Positions 15,718 to 22,513 of a stretch of 23,239 nucleotides of DNA are shown here, in pieces. The stretch comes from an uncultured Novosphingobium sp. GTDB lineage: Bacteria > Pseudomonadota > Alphaproteobacteria > Sphingomonadales > Sphingomonadaceae. A program made the translations under genes and the position numbers. How positions within the stretch are numbered: the first letter of the stretch is position 1; every line of letters begins with the position of its first letter. A model generated the notes under the pieces. The model was not told the DNA's origin and did not search any database. It saw only the letters and a program-made list of their open reading frames with translations. The stretch covers positions 1 to 23,239 of the forward strand of contig CAMPIM010000059.1 in assembly GCA_946886365.1 (NCBI GenBank), read 5' to 3'.

Positions 15718-16619
15718 GAAGCGGCGCGATACCCGTTGGGCAAGCGCAGGTCGCGCGCGACGCTGAGGACCGCTTGAGCCAACGGTCCCATCGGTGCACG
15801 ATCCGACACTATGACGCCCACGCGACTGCCTTCCGCCGTGGCGGGCAGCGGATAAGTGCGCGCCCAGGCCAGCCCTTCCAGCAAGGTGGCATGATTTTCC
15901 GGAATGATAGAACAGAGCCGCCCCTGCTGCACAAGGCCGAGCAGTGCGACATAGCTGTCCGCCGTGACCACCGGGCGCAGGGCAAGCCCCCGTTCGGCCA
16001 GACGCGCGTCCAGGATACGCCTGTTCTGCATGCCCTGATGCAACAGGCACAGCGGCAGGTCTGCAAGATCGGCCCAATCCAGCGGATCGGGTATCGCCGC
16101 ACAGCCGACCGCACCGATGAGGATCGCCCGCTCCATATAAAGAGGCACTGACAAGGCGTGGGCCGGTGGTTCGAAATCGAGATAGGTGATCCCGGCGTCC
16201 AGTTCGAACGCAGCAAGGCCCCGCTCGATCTGCCGGGAAGTGAGCGCGCGGACGGAGATGTTAAGGCCCCGATGGCGCTCCAGCATGGCTTCGGTGAGAT
16301 GGCCGATCACCGGCATGGCAGCCGGGATCGCGCCCAGCCTTAATTCGCCTTTCAGCGGACCACGGGCCGTTTCCGCCGCGTGACCAAGGGCTTCGGCAGC
16401 AGCGATCAATTGACGTGCCCATGGCAGGATAGCCTCGCCCTCTGCGGTCAAACCCACATATTTGCGATCGCGCCGGATCAGCCGCTTTCCCAGCTGCGCT
16501 TCCAGTGACGCGATGCCCACGGACAGCGTGGGTTGCGAGACATTGCAGTAGGACGCCGCGCGCGCGAAATGACCTTCGCGCTCTAACGCCAGGAAATATT
16601 CTACAAGGCGCGTCTGCAT
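15714..16619 (-). CDS. LysR-family transcriptional regulator, likely fds regulator
   Basis: A 301-residue cytoplasmic DNA-binding regulator of standard LysR length. The winged helix-turn-helix occupies about 1-60: LVEYFLALEREGHFARAA, then CNVSQPTLSVGIASLEAQLG, the recognition helix region. The effector-binding domain follows from about 90 (ELRLGAIPAAMPVIGHLTEAML). It is directly upstream of, and co-oriented with, fdsGBAD. In other bacteria LysR proteins control fds operons in response to formate (FdsR in Cupriavidus), so the same role is inferred here. Two similar T-N11-A palindromes, one before its own gene and one before fdsG, suggest autoregulation plus operon control. No clear Shine-Dalgarno precedes the ATG. 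Confidence 0.9.
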   Translation of the reverse strand: MQTRLVEYFLALEREGHFARAASYCNVSQPTLSVGIASLEAQLGKRLIRRDRKYVGLTAEGEAILPWARQLIAAAEALGHAAETARGPLKGELRLGAIPAAMPVIGHLTEAMLERHRGLNISVRALTSRQIERGLAAFELDAGITYLDFEPPAHALSVPLYMERAILIGAVGCAAIPDPLDWADLADLPLCLLHQGMQNRRILDARLAERGLALRPVVTADSYVALLGLVQQGRLCSIIPENHATLLEGLAWARTYPLPATAEGSRVGVIVSDRAPMGPLAQAVLSVARDLRLPNGYRAAS

Positions 16620-16651
16620 GCTGTCATCTACACTGGATCGGGTGGAAGTTC

Positions 16652-16666
16652 ATAGAGCGAAACTAT
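16652..16666. promoter_or_regulatory. LysR-type operator box upstream of the lysR gene
   Basis: ATAGAGCGAAACTAT is an inverted repeat (ATAG-N7-CTAT) with T-N11-A, centred 40 bases before the lysR ATG. It shares ATAGAG, the central A and CTAT with the box before fdsG. Autoregulation is the likely role. Confidence 0.5.
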
Positions 16667-16756
16667 GGTCGCCATTTGGAGCGGGGGTCGGAGCGCGAAT
16701 TCGGCCGTATGCGCATCCTGTTGGCCGATTTTGCAGATGATCGCACCTAAGCCTCG

Positions 16757-16774
16757 CCTTAACCCTCGTTAAGG
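16757..16774. promoter_or_regulatory. Perfect 7-bp inverted repeat with TTAA-N6-TTAA
   Basis: CCTTAAC-CCTC-GTTAAGG is a perfect hairpin 52 bases before the start of the small rightward gene. It contains TTAA-N6-TTAA, close to the CtrA consensus TTAA-N7-TTAA but one base short. It could be a regulator site, or a leader hairpin that also covers the AAGGAG at 16771-16776. Confidence 0.35.
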
Positions 16775-16826
16775 AGTATCGTGAACCAGCATGCTATCAC
16801 TTCCATCTCACCATCTGGAGGTTGCA

Positions 16827-17063
16827 ATGTCTGGGCAAACGGATGCACCCTATTTGTTCCGGCGCGCACGGGAGGAAGCTGCCAAGGTCAACGACGCCTT
16901 GGCAAGGCACGCTCCTGCCGAAGAGGTCGCGGCGCATCGGGAATTGGCGTTGCGGTACAAGGTGCGGGCGCTGGCCGCTTCCTGTCCCGATCAGGTCCTG
17001 CATGACGCCATGGAAAATTTTGACGTGCCGAGTGACCCCGTAGGCGGAAAGCCTGCGCATTAA
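16827..17063 (+). CDS. Conserved-looking small hypothetical protein (78 aa)
   Basis: I do not recognise the family. The protein is short, soluble, acidic to neutral and mostly helical, with a repeated Ala/Arg/Glu pattern (FRRAREEAAKVNDALARHAP, then AAHRELALRYKVRALAAS) and a coil-like tail ending SDPVGGKPAH. There is no signal peptide or membrane segment. The start at 16827 is chosen because GGAGG precedes it at normal spacing. The frame is open to an ATG at 16791 with less support. Codon use matches the neighbours. It is divergent from lysR and has its own upstream region with an inverted repeat. It may be a sphingomonad-specific regulatory or stress protein, but nothing shows that. Confidence 0.7.
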   Translation: MSGQTDAPYLFRRAREEAAKVNDALARHAPAEEVAAHRELALRYKVRALAASCPDQVLHDAMENFDVPSDPVGGKPAH

Positions 17064-17097
17064 TAACCTATGGGGATTGCAGCCGATAAAAATGAAA

Positions 17098-17127
17098 GCG
17101 CCCCCGAGCAAGGGATGCCGGGGGCGC
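17098..17127 (-). terminator. Rho-independent terminator for leftward transcription
   Basis: The arms GCGCCCCCG (17098-17106) and CGGGGGCGC (17119-17127) form a perfect 9-bp GC-rich stem around a 12-base loop. On the minus strand the stem is followed by TTTCATTTTTA; on the plus strand no T-run follows. The direction is therefore leftward, implying a leftward transcript from 17128 to about 17350. Confidence 0.6.
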
Positions 17128-17164
17128 GACTTGTATGCTGTCGGGCATCCAAATCGCGGCGCGT

Positions 17165-17305
17165 TTAACAGACATTGTTGACGACTGCAATCCAGTGATA
17201 ACTTTCCAACGGCCATGCCGTAACGTCAATGCGGACGACGCCCTTTGGAGCGAGGCAATATGCAGGTGGGACAAAAAGGCCAATTGAATTAGGCTCCCCT
17301 ATCAT
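17165..17305 (-). CDS. Possible small protein gene (46 aa) or sRNA locus
   Basis: An ATG at 17303-17305 opens 46 codons ending TAA at 17165-17167. The product contains GLFVPPAYCLAPKGVVRIDV and WPLESYHWIAVVNNVC, a natural-looking alternation of hydrophobic and aromatic residues. A leftward terminator begins 38 bases after the stop. No Shine-Dalgarno is evident and the frame stays open upstream of the ATG (in-frame GTG at 17308), so the start is uncertain. The terminator supports a leftward transcript, but the product could equally be a small RNA. Confidence 0.35.
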   Translation of the reverse strand: MIGEPNSIGLFVPPAYCLAPKGVVRIDVTAWPLESYHWIAVVNNVC

Positions 17306-17358
17306 CACATGGACTTGTGGCAACAAAGGCCCGGAATCAGCACAGGGGAAAGCAGGAC

Positions 17359-17781
17359 ATGGTTCAACCGTCGGATAAGTTGCCGCGGCGTTCGCTGATC
17401 GAAACGGGCGCTCTGGGCCGTTGCCCCCGATGCGGCGAAGGGCATATTTTCAAGGGATTTCTTACCGTCCGCGATCGATGTGAAGTTTGCGGGCTGGATT
17501 ATTCCTTTGCGGACCCGGCGGATGGCCCAGCGGTGTTCGTGCAGTTGTTCGCCTGCGTTCCCGGCGTCATCTTTATCGTGATGCTGGAGATATTGGCGCG
17601 GCCGCCTCTATGGGTGCATATCGCCGTCGGCATCCCGGTGCTCATATTGACGACAGTGCTGCCGTTACGCCCGATCAAGGGTTGGCTGGTCGCCGCCCAA
17701 TATGTGACGAAGGCGCAGGAGGCAGGGACGGCGGACTTATGGGCCAAGCTGCATGGAGATGGGTCGGACAAGCGGGATTGA
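17359..17781 (+). CDS. DUF983 family zinc-ribbon membrane protein
   Basis: This 140-residue protein begins with a cytoplasmic zinc ribbon formed by CPRCGEG (Cys22, Cys25) and CEVCGLD (Cys41, Cys44), followed by DPADGPAVFVQ, a DUF983 hallmark. Two membrane helices lie at about 58-79 and 85-102. The function of DUF983 is not established; in some alphaproteobacteria the gene lies near cytochrome oxidase assembly genes, which are not seen here. The ATG at 17359 is preferred, with AGCAGGAC upstream; an in-frame GTG at 17317 would add 14 residues of low-complexity sequence. A stem-loop follows the stop within 10 bases. Confidence 0.9.
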   Translation: MVQPSDKLPRRSLIETGALGRCPRCGEGHIFKGFLTVRDRCEVCGLDYSFADPADGPAVFVQLFACVPGVIFIVMLEILARPPLWVHIAVGIPVLILTTVLPLRPIKGWLVAAQYVTKAQEAGTADLWAKLHGDGSDKRD

Positions 17782-17787
17782 GGGATG

Positions 17788-17807
17788 GGGGCGATATGGA
17801 TCGCCCC
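17788..17807 (+). terminator. Stem-loop after the DUF983 gene
   Basis: GGGGCGAT-ATGG-ATCGCCCC is a perfect 8-bp stem with a 4-base loop, beginning 7 bases after the DUF983 stop. No clear T-run follows, so it is a weak intrinsic terminator or an RNA-stabilising hairpin. The convergent gap to secA also holds GCCAG-TTTG-CTGGC (17859-17872) and the palindrome CCGCTAGCGG (17904-17913). Confidence 0.45.
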
Positions 17808-17920
17808 TCCAGAAGGCCCCGTGCGCGCCCGCCTCGTTTCAGATATGAGCCCCGCCGCGCCAGTTTGCTGGCATGACGGGGATTCGATAAGCCCCCAGAA
17901 CTGCCGCTAGCGGTTGGCGC

Positions 17921-20652
17921 TCAGGCGAGCGCGCCATGGCAGTGCTTGTATTTCTGACCGGAGCCGCACGGGCATGGTGCGTTGCGGCTGATATCCAGAT
18001 TGGTGAACTCGCCGGGCTGTGCATTGCCGACCGGCGGACGCGGGAGCGTGGTGGTGATGCCACCCAACTGGCCAGCATCGATGTCGCCGCTATTATCTTC
18101 GCCCGAGAAGGGGTCGATGTGCGTGGTGATGAAGTCGGGAAGCACGGGCAGGTCGAACTCGGGCAGCGGTTCTTCCATCCTGAACTGGACGCGCGCGATC
18201 GAGCCGGTCACATCCTCACGGATGTTGCTCAGCATGCGCTCGAACAGGGCGAAGGCTTCCTGCTTATATTCGTTGATCGGCGTCTTTTGCGCATAGGCGC
18301 GCAGGTGAACGACCTGGCGCAGCGCGTCGAGGGTCGACAGATGCTCTTTCCAGTGATGGTCCAGACTCTGGAGCAGGATCGACTTTTCGATCATGTGCCA
18401 GTTTTCCGGATCGATCCCGGCAATCTTTTCGGCGACCGATTGATCGGCAAGAGTCTTGAGGCGTTCCTCGATCAATTCCGGATCGACGGCATCTTCCGTC
18501 AGCCATGCGTCAAAGTCGGGTTCAAGCCCGAGGATTTCGGCGGTACGCGCCTTCAGCCGGTCGATATCCCACTGTTCGGGATACGTGCCCGGAGGGCAGG
18601 ATGCGCCGACAAGGTCGTTGACCGTTTCGTGCCGCATGTCCGTCACGACGTCGTCAACGGTGTCAGCGTCCATGATGTCGGCGCGCTGTTCATAAATGAC
18701 CTTGCGCTGGTCGTTCATGACGTCGTCATATTCGACGACCTGCTTGCGGATGTCGTAGTTGCGCGCTTCGACTTTCCTCTGCGCGGTTTCGATCGCCTTG
18801 CTCAGCCATTTCGAGGGGGGCAGCGCCTCGCCATCCTCAAGATTGGAACGGATCATCTTGGCGAACATGGTGTCCGGGCCGAAGATGCGCATGAGGTCAT
18901 CATCGAGGCTGAGGTAGAAGCGCGAGAGGCCGGGGTCGCCCTGACGCCCTGAACGGCCACGCAACTGGTTGTCGATGCGGCGGCTTTCATGGCGTTCGGT
19001 CGCAAGGACGAAGAGGCCACCAGCGGCGAGCACCTCGGCCTTTTCAGCTTCGATCTCGGCGTCGATCCGGGCGATCGCGGATTCGCGCTCCGGCCCTTCC
19101 GGCATGTCGCGCAGTTCGTCCTCGACGCGCATTTCGAGGTTGCCGCCCAATTTGATGTCGGTGCCGCGACCCGCCATGTTCGTCGCGATGGTGACGGCGC
19201 CCTTCCGGCCCGCCTGCGCGACGATGTGCGCTTCGCTTTCATGGAAGCGAGCGTTGAGGACGGCGTGCTTCACGCCTTCCTGATTGAGGAATTCGGACAG
19301 CATTTCCGACTTTTCGATCGACACCGTGCCGACGAGGACGGGCTGGCCCTTTTCGGCATGGACCTTGATCGTCTTGGCGATGCCGCGGAACTTGTCTTCC
19401 AGATTCTTGTAGAAGCTGTCTTCCTCATCGACACGCTGAACCGGCCGGTTGGTCGGAATGGTGACGACGTTCATCTTGTAGATTTCGTAGAATTCGGTCG
19501 CTTCGGTCGCGGCCGTGCCGGTCATGCCGCCCAGCTTCGGGTACATGCGGAAAAAATTCTGAAAGGTGATGGAGGCGAGCGTCTGGTTTCCGGCTCGATC
19601 TGAACGCCTTCCTTGGCTTCCACCGCCTGGTGCAAGCCATCCGACCAGCGGCGGCCATCCATCATGCGGCCGGTGAACTCATCGATGATGATGACCTTGC
19701 CGTCTTTGACAATGTAATCGATGTCGCGGCGGAACATCACGACCGCACGCAGGGCCTGGTTGACGTGGTGAACGACGGCGGTGTTTTCGAAATCGTAGAG
19801 GTTCGCGCCCTCCAGCAGACCAGCATCTTCCAGCAGACGCTCGATCTTTTCCGTGCCGTCCTCGGTCAGGGTGACGGTGCGCTGCTTCTCGTCCTTCTCA
19901 TAATCGGCTTCGTCCAGCTTCTTCACGATAGCATCGACGGCGACATAGAGTTCCGACTTGTCGTCGGTCGGACCCGAGATAATCAGCGGGGTGCGGGCTT
20001 CATCGATCAGGATCGAGTCCACCTCATCGACGATGGCGAAGTTGAAGGGCCGCTGCACCATCGATGCGCGGTCGTACTTCATATTATCGCGCAGATAGTC
20101 GAAGCCGAGTTCGTTGTTCGTCGCGTAGGTGATGTCGGCGTTATAGGCTTCGCGACGCTGATCCTCGCTGAGGTTCGGGACGATGACGCCCGTGGTCAGG
20201 CCGAGGAAACGATAGACCTGCCCCATCCACTCGCAGTCGCGGCTGGCGAGATAGTCGTTGACGGTGACGACGTGGACGCCCTTCCCCTCCAGCGCGTTCA
20301 GATAGGTGGCGAGCGTCGCGACCAACGTCTTGCCCTCACCCGTGCGCATTTCGGCGATCTCGCCGCGGTGGAGGACGATGCCGCCGACCATCTGCACATC
20401 ATAGTGGCGCTGGTGAAGGGTGCGCTTGGCGGCCTCACGAACCGTGGCGAAGGCTTCGGGCAGCAGGTCATCGAGCGTTTCACCCTGCGCCAGGCGTTCC
20501 CGGAATCGGGCCGTCTGGGCCGTCAGTTCCTCGTCGCTCATCGCCGAAATGACGGGTTCGAAAGATGCGATGCGTTCGACGATCTTGCCCAACGACTTTA
20601 CGTAACGTTCGTTGGACGATCCGAAGATGGACTTGGCGAGTGCGCCGAACAT
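17921..20652 (-). CDS. secA: Preprotein translocase ATPase SecA, frameshifted in this sequence
   Basis: SecA is the cytoplasmic motor that drives unfolded preproteins through SecYEG, and it is essential in bacteria. The start is ATG at 20652, with AGGAAC upstream. The first frame runs to codon 355 and includes Walker A MRTGEGKT (102-109) and the DEVD box (209-212). The second frame resumes with the expected [14 protein letters not shown] and runs to the C-terminal zinc motif [14 protein letters not shown]. Between them the expected GAA-AAC-CAG-ACG reads GAA-ACC-AGA-CGC: one A is missing from a run at 19587-19589 (TTT on the plus strand). With that base restored the protein has about 910 residues, normal for alphaproteobacteria. 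Because the gene is essential and the change is in a homopolymer, a sequencing error is the likeliest cause. Confidence 0.93.
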
Positions 20653-20715
20653 GCAAGTTCCTGACAATAGGGGGGCGCGCGCCCTTTTAAAGCAACGCAC
20701 ACGGATATGCGCGGC

Positions 20716-20744
20716 GATTTAGGGTTTGGCTGTGGGATAGTCAA
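20716..20744 (-). promoter_or_regulatory. Probable sigma-70-type secA promoter
   Basis: The minus strand has TTGACT (20739-20744), a 17-base spacer, and TAAATC (20716-20721). Five of six -35 bases match the TTGACA consensus, and the spacing is ideal. Transcription would start near 20709, giving a leader of about 57 bases that contains a GGGCGCGCGCCC palindrome (20673-20684). Confidence 0.5.
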
Positions 20745-20762
20745 TTGATGAGCGCGTCTGCG

Positions 20763-21164
20763 TCACCGGCAAACCGGTCGGCCATCGCGGGAACGAAGCG
20801 TGGCTTCGACATCTATCACCTTTGCGCCTGGGCTTACCTGCTGCCTTGTCGGCCAGCGTCGACGCTGCGGAAACGTGCGTGGGCAACGGTCAACCGTGCG
20901 GAAAGTCTGTATAGGAGCCACAACTACCCGAGGCGCCAGCACTGGCGCCGGATTAAACACCGGCGGTGGGCGACGGAATATTGGTCGAGGCACCACGGAT
21001 TTACGGGCTAGGCGCACGGTAGACGTGGTGCGGCAATAACGGTCTCCCTTTCGGTCGGTCCAGCATGACCAACTGCCGCTGACCGGCTCGGTCTGCGCGA
21101 GCGCCCCGTCCACGGCAAAAACCGTCAGCAGCAGGAAAGCAATACGCGAATGAAGCTGTGGCAA
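20763..21164 (-). CDS. Secreted hypothetical protein, Pro/Arg-rich
   Basis: I do not recognise a family. From a TTG at 21164 the protein has 133 residues and a clean signal peptide (PQLHSRIAFLLLTVFAVDG-ALAQ), with cleavage expected after ALA. The mature part has four cysteines (SWSC, DRYC, VDRC, PVC) that could form two disulfides, and a proline/valine-rich middle (RPPPVFNPAPVLAPRVVV). The open frame extends to an ATG at 21215, but that adds a charged stretch before the signal peptide and has no ribosome binding site. AAAGGGGGCGAGC lies directly before the TTG. It is divergent from argJ and upstream of secA on the same strand. The signal peptide supports a real gene; the function is unknown. 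Confidence 0.6.
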   Translation of the reverse strand: MPQLHSRIAFLLLTVFAVDGALAQTEPVSGSWSCWTDRKGDRYCRTTSTVRLARKSVVPRPIFRRPPPVFNPAPVLAPRVVVAPIQTFRTVDRCPRTFPQRRRWPTRQQVSPGAKVIDVEATLRSRDGRPVCR

Positions 21165-21252
21165 GCTCGCCCCCTTTCGGAGGCGCACCTTACGTATCAG
21201 GCTACAGAGCGCCATGGCTAAAGGTGGTTAACGTTTGCAATCATCGCGGGCG

Positions 21253-21280
21253 TTGACGGTTTCCGCAATTACGCTAATCC
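21253..21280 (+). promoter_or_regulatory. Putative argJ promoter giving a leaderless mRNA
   Basis: TTGACG (21253-21258) and TAATCC (21275-21280) are separated by 16 bases. The usual start point, about 7 bases after the -10, would fall on the A of the argJ ATG at 21287. No Shine-Dalgarno precedes the ATG, which agrees with a leaderless message. Confidence 0.4.
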
Positions 21281-21286
21281 GCGCTC

Positions 21287-22513
21287 ATGACACAGCGCTC
21301 TCCCCTCGCCCCCTTAGCCTTTCCTGAACTTCCCGCGATTTCGGGCGTGACCGCGCGCGTTGCCAGGGCGCGGTACAAGAATTGGGATCGTTGCGATCTG
21401 ACCTATGTCGAGCTGGCCGAGGGTACGGCGGTTGCTGGCGTGACGACGCAGAGCAAGTGCCCCTCCCCCGAGGTCGAATGGTGCCGGGACGCCATTCCGC
21501 TCGGGTCGGCGCGGGCGCTGGTGGTCAATGCGGGCAATGCCAATGCCTTTACCGGCCATCGCGGGCGGGCGGCTGTCGAAGCGATCGCGGCGAAGGTCGC
21601 CAATCATCTTGGGTGCCTGCCTTCGGATGTGTTCGTGTCTTCTACTGGGGTGATCGGTGTTCCCTTGCCGGTGGACAAGGCAGAGGCTGGGCTGGAGGCA
21701 GCTTTCTCCGCCGCGCCTTGCGAGTGGGAAGAGGCGGCGAATACGATCGGGACGACCGACACCTATGCCAAGGGTGCGCGCACGAGCGCCATGATTGGCG
21801 GGACGCGCGTTGAGCTGGTGGGGATCATCAAGGGATCGGGCATGATCGCGCCGGATATGGCGACGATGCTGGGCTATATCTTTACCGACGCGGCGATCGA
21901 ACCGAAGCTGTTGCAGCAGATGCTGTCAGCGGCGAACCGGCGGACTTTCTCCTGCATCACGGTCGATAGTGATACGTCGACCAGTGATACGGTGCTGGCC
22001 TTTGCGACGGGCAAGGCAGGCAACGCCCCATTGGCTTCGATGGACGATGCGGGAGCGGATGCGTTTCAGGCGGCGCTGAGCGACCTTTGCCTGCAACTGG
22101 CGCATCTGGTTGTGCGCGATGGCGAGGGGGCGTCGAAGTTCATCGAGATCAGCGTCGAAGGCGCGGAGAGCGACGCGAGCGCGCACCGGATTGCGTTGTC
22201 GATCGCCAATTCGCCGCTGGTGAAGACAGCGATCGCGGGCGAGGACGCCAATTGGGGCCGCGTCGTAATGGCCGTGGGCAAAGCGGGCGAGCCGGCGGAT
22301 CGCGACAAGCTGTCGATCAGGTTTGGCGTGACGCAGGTGGCCTCGGGTGGGCTTGCCGTAGAGGGATATGACGAGGCACCGGTTGCCGCGCACCTCAAGG
22401 GGCAGGATATCCAGATCGGCGTGGACGTTGGCCTTGGCGAGGGCCGCGCGACGGTGTGGACGTGCGATCTGACGCATGGATATATCTCGATCAACGCGGA
22501 TTACCGTAGCTGA
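21287..22513 (+). CDS. argJ: Glutamate N-acetyltransferase / amino-acid acetyltransferase ArgJ
   Basis: ArgJ transfers the acetyl group of N-acetylornithine to glutamate in cyclic arginine biosynthesis; bifunctional forms also use acetyl-CoA. The 408-residue length is normal. Landmarks are VNAGNANAFTG (80-90), SSTGVIG (118-124), KGARTSAM, and GMIAPDMATMLGYIFTD (185-201). The last contains the autocleavage site between Ala192 and Thr193, and Thr193 becomes the nucleophile of the beta chain. GEDANWGRVVMAVGKAG lies near the C-terminal part. The stop overlaps the ATG of the next gene by one base (TGATG), so the two are probably coupled. A promoter-like sequence sits directly before the ATG. Whether the enzyme is mono- or bifunctional cannot be decided from sequence alone. 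Confidence 0.96.
   Translation: MTQRSPLAPLAFPELPAISGVTARVARARYKNWDRCDLTYVELAEGTAVAGVTTQSKCPSPEVEWCRDAIPLGSARALVVNAGNANAFTGHRGRAAVEAIAAKVANHLGCLPSDVFVSSTGVIGVPLPVDKAEAGLEAAFSAAPCEWEEAANTIGTTDTYAKGARTSAMIGGTRVELVGIIKGSGMIAPDMATMLGYIFTDAAIEPKLLQQMLSAANRRTFSCITVDSDTSTSDTVLAFATGKAGNAPLASMDDAGADAFQAALSDLCLQLAHLVVRDGEGASKFIEISVEGAESDASAHRIALSIANSPLVKTAIAGEDANWGRVVMAVGKAGEPADRDKLSIRFGVTQVASGGLAVEGYDEAPVAAHLKGQDIQIGVDVGLGEGRATVWTCDLTHGYISINADYRS

Noticed and set aside
17936..18952. A 338-residue plus-strand frame opposite secA (also 19630-20664)
   Set aside because: Both are antisense shadows of secA with no recognisable domain or ribosome binding site.
21926..22477. Minus-strand frames opposite argJ and the IMPase gene
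   Set aside because: They are Arg-rich antisense shadows. The plus-strand genes have complete catalytic motifs.
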